From Lolium rigidum (Eukaryota > Streptophyta > Magnoliopsida > Poales > Poaceae): 64,000 nt of DNA. How positions within the stretch are numbered: the first letter of the stretch is position 1; each line of letters opens with the position of its first letter. This document shows positions 53,478 through 64,000 of this stretch, piece by piece. The notes beneath the pieces were generated by a model. It ran no database searches and had not been told where the DNA came from. It worked only from the letters and a program-made list of their open reading frames with translations. The stretch is from assembly GCF_022539505.1 (NCBI RefSeq), contig NC_061514.1:37353769-37417768 (forward strand), read 5' to 3'. Made by a program: the position numbers and the translations under genes.

Positions 53478-54375
53478 CACTACAGGAATGGCTCGAAACG
53501 GCTTGCCCATATACCGACAGCCAAAAGTCGGGGCCGTCGAATGGGCCGGCCAGGCCAGCCCGCAAAAAAATTCTTCGGTTTAGCGATGCCCTCGGCTGCC
53601 CTCGGCACCTCCCTGGCCGTCAGCATAGGCCTGAGCATGTGACCCACCATAGCGAGACTATGACGGCCCTGACACGGCATCGGGCAACGCTGACGGTTAC
53701 CCTTGGCATAGCGGCAGGGCCTGTTTTTTTTTCCTTTTTTGCTCCCGCCACGTGACGTCACAGCGCCCTCTACACGCCGACGGCCACCCTCGTCATAGGT
53801 TCACCCCTTTTTCTTATTTTTTCGCTAAACTTTCCCACCAGTTTCTCCCGCCCTTTCTCTCCCGCCCTTTTCTCCCACCCATTCTCTCCCGTCAAGTTTT
53901 CCCGTTGTTTCAGCCCCTTGCCTCCCTACATATAGCCATCTCTTGGGCAGTTCCCTCCAACACAACATCATCAGCAACACTTCTCTCCTCCAAAACCACC
54001 AAAATCCTCTGAGCTCCACTGTCATTGAGATGGCCCCTCGTTGTCGTAGCAACACGGGCTTCGCCGGCGTTCGCTTGCGGCATGGGGGACATTTCACGGC
54101 TAAAATCACCGCCGGTGGAGTGCGTGTGTGGCTCGGCTCCTTCTACAAGAAGGAGGATGCTTCCCACGCGTAAGACGCTGCGGCGTGGAGGTTTGCCCGG
54201 CCGCGCAACGAAATGAACTTCCTGGAGGTCAGGTCTCTGACGGAAGCCGAGAGTCTCGCTCCTAAGCTGCCACTTCGCTTAGAGGGGGAAGTCCGGCGCT
54301 ACCGCCAAGGTTAGCGGAGGATTGCTATCGCCCAGGCGGACGAGAAGTTCATGACGTAGTGGCGTAGAGACCATC
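53478..54375 (+). mobile_element. CACTA-type element, 5' part, carrying an AP2-like gene
   Basis: It starts CACTACAGGAATGGC, the CACTA terminal motif, followed by a GC-rich subterminal zone with repeated GCCCTCGGC and GACGGC words (53570-53800). A TATA-like ACATATAGCC (53927) and the AP2-like pseudogene follow. The LTR insertion at 54376 cuts it; the other end is not in the window. Confidence 0.6.
54030..54375 (+). pseudogene. AP2/ERF-domain-like protein, three in-frame stops, cut by an LTR
   Basis: A single frame from the ATG at 54030 gives TGFAGVRLRHGGHFTAKI, then GGVRVWLGSF, the YRGVR/WLGTF pattern of an AP2/ERF DNA-binding domain (residues about 9-38). The frame then meets TAA (54171-54173) where the family has a Tyr of the AYDAAA motif. 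It stays in phase with DAAAWRFARPRNEMNF, the end of the domain, and a charged helix (LTEAESLAPKLPL), and meets TAG twice more. The frame is otherwise undamaged. The LTR element at 54376 cuts the 3' end. Transposon-carried AP2-like genes of this kind are common in Triticeae. Not functional here. Confidence 0.7.
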
Positions 54376-56369
54376 TGAAAGTGCATAGAGTCCCCATGTG
54401 TGGTTTTGGTAATTAATGAAAATCCCTATGGACTAATGTTTGCATTGAGTCATAATTGTAGGAGTTGTCCGTAGACAATGATTGGACCATATATTGGCTT
54501 CAAGGTTGCAATAAGAAGAAATAAAGTGAAAGTTCAGGATGATCCAACTCGAAGAGATCATATGCTTGAAGCTTGCCTTTCATATGGTGATCATGGATAT
54601 GCGAAGATGCGCCGAAGAAGAAGCTCTCCCATAGTGGAGTATGGGGGAGCAATTAACAATCCTTCATCAAGCAAGCACAATCAAGAAAGGCGTTCCATCT
54701 TGTTGCGGTCAAGATCGTCATCACCGAGCTCAAGTGGAATGTGCAAGGTTAAGGTTTTATCTTTATCGGGTTTTTTTCTTACCGGTCTCGTGGTTTAGTT
54801 GGGAGACTGGGTTATAGGTTAGTTGCCGCACTATCAAGAGGCTCTCGAGTGAGTAATTTGATCGTATCGTTTGAAAAGAGTTCAAACCTTTGCATCCTTT
54901 CATAATCTTTCATGGCTGTTATTTGAATCTTATACAATCTCTAGTTCATCGAAAACGGATTCCACATGAAATACTTGTTGTGTTTTCGATATTGGAGTTT
55001 TTCCCGGTTCTTCGTTTTGAGAGGTTTCACCTCTAAATGCATGAAAAAATCTAACCCACTTATTCTTTATATTTTCACTCTTTGTGGGGTATCTCTTGTC
55101 ATCCTATTTCCAACTAAATCGATTTCACCTAAATACGAGTTTTCTAACTCAAGTTGTTGCAATTTCCTTATTGGAGGTGTTACTGGTTTAGCTCTTATAG
55201 ATAGGTTAAAACTTTCCCCTTTTGATCTTATGCTTTATGGTTTTACTATGATGTTTCCCTGCATGATCTTGTAGAGCTTTTCGTTGTGATTCGAAAGAGC
55301 CCAGGATCATCAAAATCGGAGTTCGTATGTGAAAATGGCGATATTTTTGGTGTGTGGTGCGTTGCCGGCCGGATTGGTCCGGCCACGGGCCAGACTCAGT
55401 CCGGCCGGATTACTGCGAGCACGAAAATTATGCCCGGAATGTTCCGAACTTGGTCGGACGAGTCCGGCCGTCCAGATTGGTTCGGCCAAGCCCGGAAGGT
55501 CCGGCTGGGGGGTGTTTTTGGGTGCGTTTTCAACGGTTATATTTCATTTTGGAGGCCATATATAACCCCCTTCTTCCCCATTGAGTTGGTTGCTTCTCCT
55601 ACCCTCTCTCTACTCCATTGTTGACCTTGAGAAGCTTTCTCTCCCTCTAATCCTTCCATGATTCTTGCTCATATTTGAGGAAAAGATAGAGGAGATCTAG
55701 ATCTAGATCTTGATCTTGACCAAACAAATTCCTCTCTTTGTGAGGGAAATCCACTAGATCTAGATCTTGGAGAAATTTGGTGTTCCTCCTCCTATTTGTT
55801 CTTCCTCTCTTATTCCCCAATAGTTTTTGTAGCTTTGTTGGAATTTGAGAGAGAAGGACTTGAGCATCTTTGTGGTGTTCTTGCCATTGCATTTGTTGCA
55901 TCGGTTTGACTTCTCCGCATTGATACACGGAGGTGAAAGTTCATGAGACATACACTTCGGGAGCTTGTTCCCAGAGCTTGTTCCTCTTGGGTGTTTAGAC
56001 CCTAGATGGCTTTGTGGTCTTTGTGGTCTTTGTGGTCTTTGTGGTCTTTGTGGTGTTCTTGGGGACTCCAATTAAGTTGTGGAGACTCTTCAAGGGCAAG
56101 GCCTTTGTGGCGATTTATTGGGAGACTCCAATTAAGTTGTGGAGATAGCCCCAAGCTTTGTGCGGGTTCGATGACCACCATAAGGTTCCATAGTGGATCA
56201 AGGACATCCCTTTTGGTGGGAATTCTCGAGGAGAATATGGTGGCCCTCGTACGTTTGGAGTGACTTGTTCTCCACACCGCTCCAACGGAGAGTAGCACTC
56301 GCAAGAGTGTGAACTTCGGGATACATCGTTGTCTCTGCATCACTTCGATTATTCCTATATATACCCGAT
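54376..56369 (+). mobile_element. LTR of a retrotransposon, cut by a gypsy insertion
   Basis: It begins TGAAAGTGCATAGAGTCCCC, a start I know from a widespread grass LTR family, and runs as long AT-rich non-coding sequence with a CAACGG/TATATAA promoter-like region (55535-55565). No coding domain appears before 56370, so what remains is LTR sequence. It is inserted into the AP2-like pseudogene. Confidence 0.6.
56006..56053 (+). repeat. 9-bp tandem repeat (CTTTGTGGT)
   Basis: Five perfect copies of CTTTGTGGT in a row within the LTR at 54376-56369. A local slippage-type minisatellite. Confidence 0.9.
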
Positions 56370-57191
56370 TGATACGTCTCCAACGTATCTATAATTTATT
56401 ATGTTCCATGCTACTTTTATGACAATTCTCACATGTTTTATACATACTTTACATCATTATTATGCATTTTCCGGCACTAACCTATTAACAAGATGCCGAA
56501 GCGCCGATTCTGTCGTTTTCTGCTGTTTTTGGTTTCAGAAATCCTACAAAGGAAATATTCTCGGAATTGGACGAAATCAACGCCCAGGGTCTTATTTTTC
56601 CACGGAGTTTCCAGAAGACCGGAGGGGATACGAAGTGGGGCCACGAGGTGGCCACACCACAATGCGGCGCGGCCAAGGAGGGGCCCGCGCCGCCCTATGG
56701 TGTGGGCCCCTCGGGCGCCCTCCTGCGTTGCCCTTCCGCCTACTTACACTCTCCGTCGCGAAAACCCTATTACCGAGAGCCACGATATGGAAATACTTCC
56801 AGAGACACCGCTGCCGCCAATCCCATCTCGCGGGGATTCAGGAGATCGCCTCCGGCACCCTGCCGGAGAGGGGAATCATCACCGGAGGGCTCTACATCAC
56901 CATGCCCGCCTCCGGATTGATGCGTGAGTAGTTCATCCTTGGACTATGGGTCCATAGCAGTAGCTAGATGGTTGTCTTATCCTCTTGTGCTATCATATTT
57001 AGATCTTGTGAGCTGCCTAACATGATCAAGATCATCTATTTGTAATGCTACATGTTGTGTTTGGTGGGATCCGATGAATATGGAATACTATGTCAAGTTG
57101 ATTATCAATCTATCATATATGTGTTGTTTATGTTCTTGCATGCTCTCCGTTGCTAGTAGAGGCTCTGGCCAAGTTGATACTTGTAACTCGA
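56370..57191 (+). mobile_element. Gypsy-type LTR, left part, interrupted by a copia element
   Basis: It starts TGATACGTCTCCAACGTATC and aligns with the LTR at 11061-11880 throughout, including TTTTCCGGCACTAACCTATT and ATCAAGATCATCTATTTGTAAT. It stops at ACTTGTAACTCGA (57179-57191), where the other copy continues ACTTGTGACTCCAAGAGGG. The copia LTR starts at 57192, so the copia inserted here. Confidence 0.85.
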
Positions 57192-58969
57192 TGTAGGGAT
57201 TCGTTGCATAGAAAACAAAAAATTTCCTACCGCGAACACGCAATCCAAGCCAAGATGCAATCTAGAAGACGGTAGCAACGAGGGGATTATCGAGTCTCAC
57301 CCTTGAAGAGATTCCAAAGCCTACAAGATGAGGCTCTTGTTGCTGCGGTAGACGATCACTTGCCGCTTGCAAAAGCGCGTAGAAGATCTTGATCACGGCG
57401 CCACGAACGGGCAGCACCTCCGTACTCGGTCACACGTTCAGTTGTTGATGAATACGACGTCCACCTCCCCGTTTCAGCGGGCAGCGGAAGTAGTAGCTCC
57501 TCTTGAATCCGACAGCACGACGGCGTGGTGTCGGTGGCGGTGGAGAATCCCGGCGGAGCTTCGCTAAGCGTGCGGGGAAGAAGGAGGAGTGGGGCGGCTA
57601 GGGTTTGGGGAGAGGGGGTGGCCGGCCTCCAAGGGGTGCGGCCAAGGTGGTGGCATTGGTGTGGCCGGCCCCCTCCCCTATGCCCCTCATTATATAGGTG
57701 GAACCCCAAGTGTTGGACTACAAGTCTTCGAATAAGACCCGAATCAAAAACCTTCCATGTAGTAGGGAAACCTACCCAAAGTGGGACTCCCACCCAAGTG
57801 GGATTCCCACCCTTCCATGTGGGGGGGTGGCCGGCCCCTTTGGGGGGAGTCCACCTTGGACTTTCCCCTCTAGGGTTGGCCGGCCATGGGTGGTGGAGTC
57901 CCTCCGGGACTCCGCCTTCCAAAGTGCTTTCTTCCGGACTTTTCTAGAACCTTCTAGAACCTTCCATAAATGCACCGGATCATTTTCAAACACATAAAAT
58001 GACATCCTATATATGAATCTTATTCTCCGGACCATTCCGGACTCCTCGTGATGTCCGGGATCTTATCCGGACTCCGAACAAATATTCGAACTCCATTCCA
58101 TTTTCAAGTTCTACCATTTCAACATCCAACTTTAAGTGTGTCACCCTACGGTTCGTGAACTATGCGGACATGGTTGAGTACTCACTCCGACCAATAACCA
58201 ATAGCGGGATCTGGGAGATCCATAATGGCTCCCACATATTCAACAATGACTTTAGTGATCGAATGAACCATACACATACGATACCAATTCCCTTTGTCAC
58301 GCGATATTTTACTTGTCCGAGGTTTGATCATCGGTATCACTCTATACCTTGTTCAACCTCGTCTCCTGACAAGTACTCTTTACTCGTACCGTGGTATGTG
58401 GTCTCTTATGAACTTATTCATATGCTTGCAAGATATTAGACGACATTCCACCGAGAGGGCCCGAGAGTATATCTATCCGTCATCGGGATGGACAAATCCC
58501 ACTCGTTGATCCATATGCCTCAACTCATACTTTCCGGATACTTAATCCCACCTTTATAACCACCCATTTACGCAAGTGGCGTTTGATGTAATCAAAGTAC
58601 CTTTCCGATATAAGTGATTTACATGATCTCATGGTCATAAGGACTAGGTAACTATGTATCGAAAGCTTATAGCAAATAACTTAATGACGTGATCTTATGC
58701 TACGCTTAATTGGGTGTGTCCATTACATCATTCATATAATGATATAACCTTGTTATTAATAACATCCAATGTTCATGATTATGAAACTAATCATCTATTA
58801 ATCAACAAGCTAGTTAAGAGGCTTACTAGGGACTCTTTGTTGTTTACATATCACACATGTATCAATGTTTTGGTTAATACAATTATAGCATGGTATATAA
58901 ACATTTATCATAAACATAAAGATATATAATAACCACTTTTATTATTGCCTCTTGGGCATATCTCCAACA
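57192..58969 (-). mobile_element. Copia 3' LTR, 1778 bp
   Basis: On the minus strand it starts TGTTGGAGATATGCCC and then AAGAGGCAATAATAAAAG, and ends GTTTTCTATGCAACGAATCC then CTACA, the hallmarks of the Angela/WIS/BARE LTR. Its length of about 1.8 kb fits that family. The outer flank at 57187-57191 is CTCGA, the likely 5-bp target. Confidence 0.9.
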
Positions 58970-58981
58970 GCTCTCCCACTT
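58970..58981 (-). other. Polypurine tract of the copia element
   Basis: On the minus strand AAGTGGGAGAGC lies immediately before the LTR start TGTTGG. It is the priming site for plus-strand DNA synthesis. Confidence 0.8.
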
Positions 58982-59239
58982 GCACTAGAGTCAATAATCT
59001 AGATTACATTGTAAGGTACCTAACACCCATGGCATTCCGGTGTTGGTCATGCTTTGCCCTAGGGAGAGCTTTAGTCAACGGATCTGCTACATTCGGATCG
59101 GTGTGTACTTTGCAAATCTTTACTTCTCCATCTTCGATGTACTCGCGAATCGAATGATAACACAGCCTTGATATGCTTCAGCCTCTTGTGTGACCTTGGT
59201 TCTTGTGCATTGGCGATGGCACCCATGTTGTCACAAGTA

Positions 59240-62216
59240 GATGACTAGTGGGTCCAATGCACTAGGAACCACACCGAGCTCTACAATGAACCTCTTCATC
59301 CATACCGCTTCGATGAAGCCTCCGAAGCCGCTATGTACTCCGATCTCGTTGAAGACTTCGCCACCGTGCACCGCTTCGAGCTTGCCCAGCTTACTCGCAG
59401 ACACCATTCAATATAAACACGTACCCGGACCGTGACTTAGAGTCATCGGGATCGGTGTTCCAACTTGCATCGGTGTAACTTGTTACAACGAGCTCTTGGT
59501 CACCTCCATAACAAAGAAACATATCCTTAGTTCTTTTCAAGTACTTCAGGATATTCTTGACCGCTGTCCAGTTGTTCCATTCCTGGATCACTTTGATATC
59601 TCGCTAGTCAAACTAACAAGCATGTGCTATATCCGGTCTAGTACATAGCATGGCATACATGATAGAGCCTACCGCCGAGGCATAGGGATCCGACTCATCC
59701 TTTCTCTTTCTTCCGCCGTAGCCGGACCTTGAGTCTTACTCAAGACCTTGCCCGGTAACATAGGTAAGAATCCTTTCTTACTTTCGTCCATTCTAAACTT
59801 CTTTAGAATCTTGTCCAGGTATGTACTTCGTGATAGCCCTATTAGACGTCTTGATCTATCTCTATAAATCTTGATGCCTAATATATACGATGCTTCACCA
59901 AGGTCTTTCATTGAAAAACTATTATTCAAATAACCTTTTACACTCGCTTAATAGTTCTATATCATTCCCAATCAATAATATGTCATCTACATATAATATC
60001 AGGAACGCTACAGAGCTCCCACTCACTTTCTTGTAAATACATGCCTCTCCATGACACTGTATAAACCCGAAGTCTTTGATCACCTTATCAAAGCGTCGGT
60101 TCCAACTTCTTGATGCTTGCTTCAGTCCATAAATTGAACGCTGAAGTTTGCATACTTTGTCGCATTTTTAGGATCGACAAAACCTTTGGGTTGTACCATA
60201 TACAACTCTTCCTCAATGTCTCCATTAAGGAACGCCGTTTTGACATCCATCTCGCCAAATCTCATAATCGAAAAATGCAGCTATTGCTAACAAAATCCTC
60301 ACAGATTTTAGCTTCGCTACAGGTGAGAAAGTCTCATCGTAGTCAACACCTTGAATTTGTCTGAAACCCTTTGCGACAAGTCGAGCTTTATAGACAGTAA
60401 TATTACCATCAGCATCTGTTTTTCTCTTGAAGATCCATTTATTCTCGACAGCCTTGCGGCTATCGTGTAAGTCTACCAAAGTCCATACTTTGTTATCATA
60501 CATGGATCCCATTTCGGATTTCATGGCTTCTTGCCATTTGTTGGAATCTGGGCTCATCATCGCTTCTTCATACGTCGCAGTGGTCTTCATCATTGTTATC
60601 CACAATCATGACATTTAGACAAGGATCATACCAATCAGGAGTGGCACGTTCCCTTGTCGATCTCGCGAGGTTCAGTAGGCTATCTCATTTGAAGTTTCAT
60701 GATCATTATCATTAGCTTCCTCTCGTTGCCGGTGCAGGCGGTACAGAACATCTTCCGGCATCGCGCTACTCCGATCAACGAGCAAAGATTCTTCAATCTC
60801 ATCGAGTTCTACTTTTCTTCCAGCCACTTCTTTAGTGAGAAATTCTTTCTCAAGAAAGGTTCCGTTCTTAGCAACAAAGATCTTGCCTTCTGGATCTCGT
60901 GATAGAAAGTGTACCCTATAGTTTCCTTAGGGTATCCTATGAAGACGCATTTCTCCGCTTTGGGTTCTAGCTTGTCCTGGTTGTAACTTTTTTACATAGG
61001 CTTCGCAACCCCAAACTTTTAGGAACGACAACTTAGGTTTCTTATTAAACCATAATTCATACGGTGTCGTTTCAACGGATTTTGATGGTGCTCTATTTAA
61101 AGTGAATGCGGCTGTCTCTAATGCATAACTCCAAAATGATAACGGTAAATCAGTAAGAGACATCATAGAACGAACCATATCTAAGAGAGTTCGATTACGA
61201 CGTTCGGACACACCGTTTCGTTGTGGTGTTCCCAGCGGTGTCAATTGTGAAAGTATTCCGCATTTCTTTAAATGCATGCCAAACTCATAACTCAGATATT
61301 CACCTCCGCGATCAGATCGTAGAAATTTAATCTTCTTGTTACGTTGATTTTCTACTTCACTTTGGAATTCCTTAAACTTCTCGAAAGTTTCGGATTTATG
61401 TTTCATTAAATAGATATACCCATATCTACTCAAATCATCTGTGAAGGTTAGAACATAACGATAACCACCGCGCGATGCTACACTCATTGGTCCGCACACA
61501 TCTGTATGTATGATTTCCAATAAGTCAGTAGCTCGCTCCATCATACCCGAGAATGGAGTCTTAGTCATTTTTCCCATCAGACATGCTTCGCATCTATCAA
61601 GTGACTCAAAGTCAAGTGATTCAAGTAATCCATCGGTATGGAGTTTCTTCATGCGTTTCACTCCAATATGACCAAGACGACAGTGCCACATATAAGTAGA
61701 ATTATCATTCAATTTAATTCGCTTAGCATCAATGTTATGTATATGTGTATCACTACTATCGAGATCTAACGTAAATAAGCCATTCTTTTCGTGTGCTCGA
61801 CCATAAAAGATATTATTCATAAAAATAGAACAACCATTATTCTCGGACTTGAATGAATAACCGTCTTGCATTAAACAAGATCCAGATATAATGTTCATGC
61901 TCAACGCGGGTACAAAATAGCAATTATTTAGGCTTAAAACTAATCCCGAAGGTAGATGTAGAGGAAGTGTGCCGACAACGATCACATCGACTTTGGATCC
62001 ATTTCCAACGCGCATCGTCACTTCATCCTTCAGCAGTCTTCGTTTGTTCCTTACTTCCTGTTTCGAGTTACAAATATGAGCAACCGAACCAGTATCAAAT
62101 ACCCAGGTACTAGTACGAGAACCAGTAAGATAAACATCTATAACATGTATATCGATATACCTTCTTTCTTCTTCTTGACAAGGCCGCTCTTCGGATCCGC
62201 CAAATACTTGGAGCAA
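59240..62216 (-). pseudogene. pol: Copia pol remnant (protease, integrase, RT, RNase H)
   Basis: Minus strand. 62216-60927 is open for 429 codons: protease DTGSVAHICN (about residues 40-49), zinc-binding HHCC region around CRLGH and CEACLMGK, and integrase catalytic Asp/Asp/Glu in HTDVCGP, RSDRGGEY and SERRNRT. The frame then breaks. 60605-60225 gives the RT start (WIFKRKTDADGNITVYKARL, GVDYDETFSPVAK). A decayed YVDD box lies near 59980. 59929-59669 gives MKDLGEASYILGIKIYRD. 59591-59391 gives RNase H (TSYTDASWNTDPDD, KSRSGYVF). At least four breaks, so no complete polyprotein. Confidence 0.85.
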
Positions 62217-62334
62217 TTACGCTTCCAAGTTGTCCCTTCTCCTTGCGTAATAGCACTCAAGCATCGTGTTTAGGGCCAGCCTTAGGTTTCACAGAGGCGT
62301 GGCAGCTTTCTTGCCACCCTTCTTGTTTCTACCT

Positions 62335-62729
62335 TTAGACTTGCCCCGTTTCTTGAAACTCGGTGGTCTTGTTGACCATCAACACTTGGTGCTCTTTCTT
62401 AATCTCAATCTCAGCAGATTTTAGCATGGCGAAGAGTTCAGGTAACTCTTTGTTCATGTTCTCCATATTGTAATTCATCACAAAGTTCTTGTAACTAGGT
62501 GGCAGTGATTGAAGGACACGATTAATCCCCAGTCCGTTAGGAATCACTATTCCCAAGTCACTGAGTTTCTTCGCATGCCCGGTCATGGCGAGCATGTGCT
62601 CACTAACGGAGCTGCCTTCTTCCATCATGCAGCTGAAGAAGTGTTTCGATGCTTCATAGCATTCCACGGCCGCATGAGTTTCAAATATAGTTTTCAACTC
62701 ATTGACTAACTCATGTGGATCGTGGTGCT
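62335..62729 (-). pseudogene. gag: Copia gag fragment, N-terminus removed by an LTR insertion
   Basis: Minus strand. Recognisable gag sequence runs from 62729 (HHDPHELVNELKTIFE) through YEASKHFFSCMMEEG, MTGHAKKLSDLG and VLQSLPPSYKNFVMNY to MVNKTTEFQETG near 62335, where the frame ends before the zinc-knuckle part. This is the structural gag of Angela/WIS-type copia elements. The ORF appears to start at 62769, but its first 13 codons are LTR sequence of the inserted gypsy element, not gag. Confidence 0.85.
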
Positions 62730-62814
62730 TGATACGTCTCCAACGTATCGATAATTTCTTATGTTCCATGCTACTTTATTGATGATACCTACATGTTTTA
62801 TGCACATTATATGT
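62730..62814 (+). mobile_element. Gypsy-type LTR start, cut by the assembly gap
   Basis: TGATACGTCTCCAACGTATC and the next 65 bases match the LTR starts at 11061 and 56370. It is inserted in the copia gag and runs into the N gap after 85 bp. Confidence 0.8.
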
Positions 62815-62914
62815 NNNNNNNNNNNNNNNNNNNNNNNNNNNNNNNNNNNNNNNNNNNNNNNNNNNNNNNNNNNNNNNNNNNNNNNNNNNNNNNNNNNNNN
62901 NNNNNNNNNNNNNN
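62815..62914. other. Assembly gap, 100 N
   Basis: Exactly 100 N, so probably a gap of unknown length. It joins the first 85 bp of a gypsy LTR to the interior of a different gypsy-type element. Confidence 0.95.
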
Positions 62915-63850
62915 TTTGAATTAGGTTTCCCCTCTCTCCTTCGGGTATATTTTGCAGCCGAGATCTTGCTCTCCTTCGAGCTTCTCTATGGCTATCTGCC
63001 GAAGTTTCTGACTGACGACTGAGTCCTGCTCGACGCCTGCTAGACGCGGAAGCCGCCTCTTTTCTCCTATTCAAGGATGTTGTCTCTTTTTCCAACTCTC
63101 GACTTATTCGAGCAAGTCTATATTGATATGCTTGTAGCTCTTGTGCAGTAGCGAGTCGTGGTCATTGGTTCCGAACCATCTATAGCTCTTGCAGCCCCGT
63201 CCCATGCCGCTTGCGGGAGTTGTACTCTATCACGAGGCGAGGACCCGACGTATTTAGTGCCTAGGCCTCTCCCGAGATTAGCGGGATCGACGTATGGATT
63301 TCCCAAATTGTCGAAAGCCTCCGATGTTTCGGTTCCGATCGGCTCCGCCTCTTCGATCGCATAGATCTGATGATATTTTGAGCATTGATTTCTATCGGGA
63401 TTGGTGACACCATCGTATAGAGTGGTGAAGACCTTTCCGATGGCAGCAGATTTGTTGATGAAGTTGAAGCTGTCCACGCTATCGGAGTCGCTGCTTATAA
63501 AGGAGTCCGCAGACGACTCGAAGGATGTGTTGCTGAAGATCTTGACGAGCTTTCCCTTCGCCTTGGTGTCGATGAAGCATGGCGAAGAAAACTTCTCGTC
63601 ACTCGACGAAGAGCTAGAATCGACCGCTGAAAATTCCGACGAGATCGGATCTTCGAGACGGTAGGATCCTTCCTTGTTGACGCCAAATCGGAATTCTCCG
63701 AACGTCATGATGATGGGCTCCTCCAGATAGGCACATGCATCCATACGGGAGGGCGGGTGAGGAATAAAATTGACTAGATCAGTTTTTCCCTTGTTACCTC
63801 GATCCATCGCATTGCTTGCTGCCGACGAAGTCGATGATCTTGAATGTGCC
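62915..63850 (-). pseudogene. gag: Gypsy gag-like ORF, frameshifted
   Basis: Minus strand. The probable start is the Met at about 63852 (MAHSRSSTSSAASN). It continues with HPPSRMDACAYLEEPIIM, EFRFGVNKEGSYRLED, a Ser-rich stretch and YVDPANLGRGLGTKYVG to about 63150. There the frame shifts by one base, after EPMTTTR, and the other frame continues with ATAQELQAYQYRLARISREL and a basic region (REARRRARSRLQNIPEGERG) to the gap. An earlier in-frame Met at 63897 overlaps the primer-binding site and is unlikely. This is the N-terminal gag region that follows the primer-binding site in a group of Triticeae gypsy elements; no complete product is possible from the visible sequence. Confidence 0.6.
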
Positions 63851-63880
63851 ATCGAGATCAGCTTCTTGCAACCTCTAATT

Positions 63881-63896
63881 CCCACAGACGGCGCCA
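63881..63896 (-). other. Primer-binding site of the second gypsy-type element
   Basis: On the minus strand TGGCGCCGTCTGTGGG lies two bases after the LTR end, a primer-binding sequence common to many plant gypsy elements. Confidence 0.8.
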
Positions 63897-63898
63897 AT

Positions 63899-64000
63899 TG
63901 ACAAAGGATTACTTTGTCAATGCCTACAGATTGTAGACTAGGGTTTTGTTAGAAGTAGAGGGCAAGTAGATCTCGAAGGTTTTAGCCGAAAAGTACTCGA
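63899..64000 (-). mobile_element. End of the 5' LTR of the second gypsy-type element
   Basis: The plus strand starts TGACAAAGGATTACTTTGTC, so the minus-strand LTR ends in CA as required. It continues past the window edge. Confidence 0.7.

Larger units (their letters stand above)
57192..62729 (-). mobile_element. Angela/WIS/BARE-type copia retrotransposon, 5' end missing
   Basis: Minus-strand element: 3' LTR 57192-58969, polypurine tract 58970-58981, then RNase H, reverse transcriptase, integrase, protease and gag remnants in the correct reverse order up to 62729. There another LTR interrupts gag. The 5' LTR and primer-binding site are absent. The family call rests on the LTR ends and gag. 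Confidence 0.9.
62915..64000 (-). mobile_element. Second gypsy-type element (possibly Sabrina), 5' portion, minus strand
   Basis: Read on the minus strand: LTR end (64000-63899), primer-binding site (63896-63881), gag ORF (63897-62915). The LTR end TGACAAAGGATTACTTTGTC (plus strand) is one I associate with the Triticeae Sabrina family, but the name is tentative. The rest of the LTR lies beyond the window. Confidence 0.65.

Noticed and set aside
57356..57922. 188-codon minus-strand ORF as a gene
   Set aside because: It lies wholly inside the copia LTR, which is non-coding.
1..64000. CRISPR array or bacterial operon structure
   Set aside because: No regularly spaced repeats of that type, and the sequence is clearly plant nuclear DNA.

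Overview
This is eukaryotic nuclear DNA from a grass, most probably a Triticeae species (wheat, Aegilops or barley group). The reasons are an LTR of the Angela/WIS/BARE copia type, Tourist, Stowaway and CACTA elements of Triticeae type, poly(A) LINEs, GC-rich single-exon ORFs carried by short inverted-repeat transposons, and only one intact-looking host gene in 64 kb. Two 100-N gaps (13213-13312, 62815-62914) mark it as a scaffolded assembly. Family names are given from memory of sequence hallmarks; nothing was searched.

Layout. 0-3.5 kb: the end of a Harbinger-like element, a duplicated non-coding segment (copy A), a 283-bp MITE, and an element carrying a broken B3-domain gene. 5.2-7.1 kb: LINE remnant. 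7.9-10.6 kb: a tandem TRIM (miniature LTR retrotransposon) array, split by a LINE and by a complete 1.4-kb CACTA. 11.1-13.2 kb: a gypsy-type LTR, primer-binding site and gag start, cut by a gap. 13.3-17.4 kb: decayed CACTA transposase (minus strand) next to a decayed GC-rich transposon ORF. 17.5-21.4 kb: several Harbinger/Tourist-type elements and one ORF with a single internal stop. 21.65-25.6 kb: a LINE with an open 1209-codon ORF2 lying inside duplicated segment B. 27.4-29.2 kb: a roughly 1-kb tandem duplication directly upstream of the one convincing host gene, a SAUR-type auxin-responsive gene (29438-29872). 31-41 kb: further duplicated segments, a Harbinger-like element and two truncated LINEs. 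41.9-49.6 kb: a decayed longer LINE split by a roughly 3-kb Helitron-like insertion that holds a self-nested MITE and a long foldback. 49.7-52.8 kb: another copy of the duplicated segments. 53.5-64 kb: a chain of nested insertions, namely CACTA with an AP2-like pseudogene, an LTR element, a gypsy LTR, an Angela-type copia (minus), another gypsy LTR, a gap, and a second gypsy-type element (minus).

Two patterns stand out. First, one ancestral non-coding segment exists in several diverged copies in both orientations (about 0.4-1.8, 19.9-27.4, 32.3-35.1 and 49.7-50.6 kb), and two of them extend together into a longer duplication (35.9-39.9 and 50.8-52.8 kb). Comparing copies gives empty sites that date and delimit later insertions. 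Second, at least eight elements with GRGCATCTCC-like ends and TAA/TTA target duplications are present, several carrying unrelated GC-rich ORFs. Apart from the SAUR gene and the LINE ORF2, every coding feature is truncated or carries frameshifts or stops.
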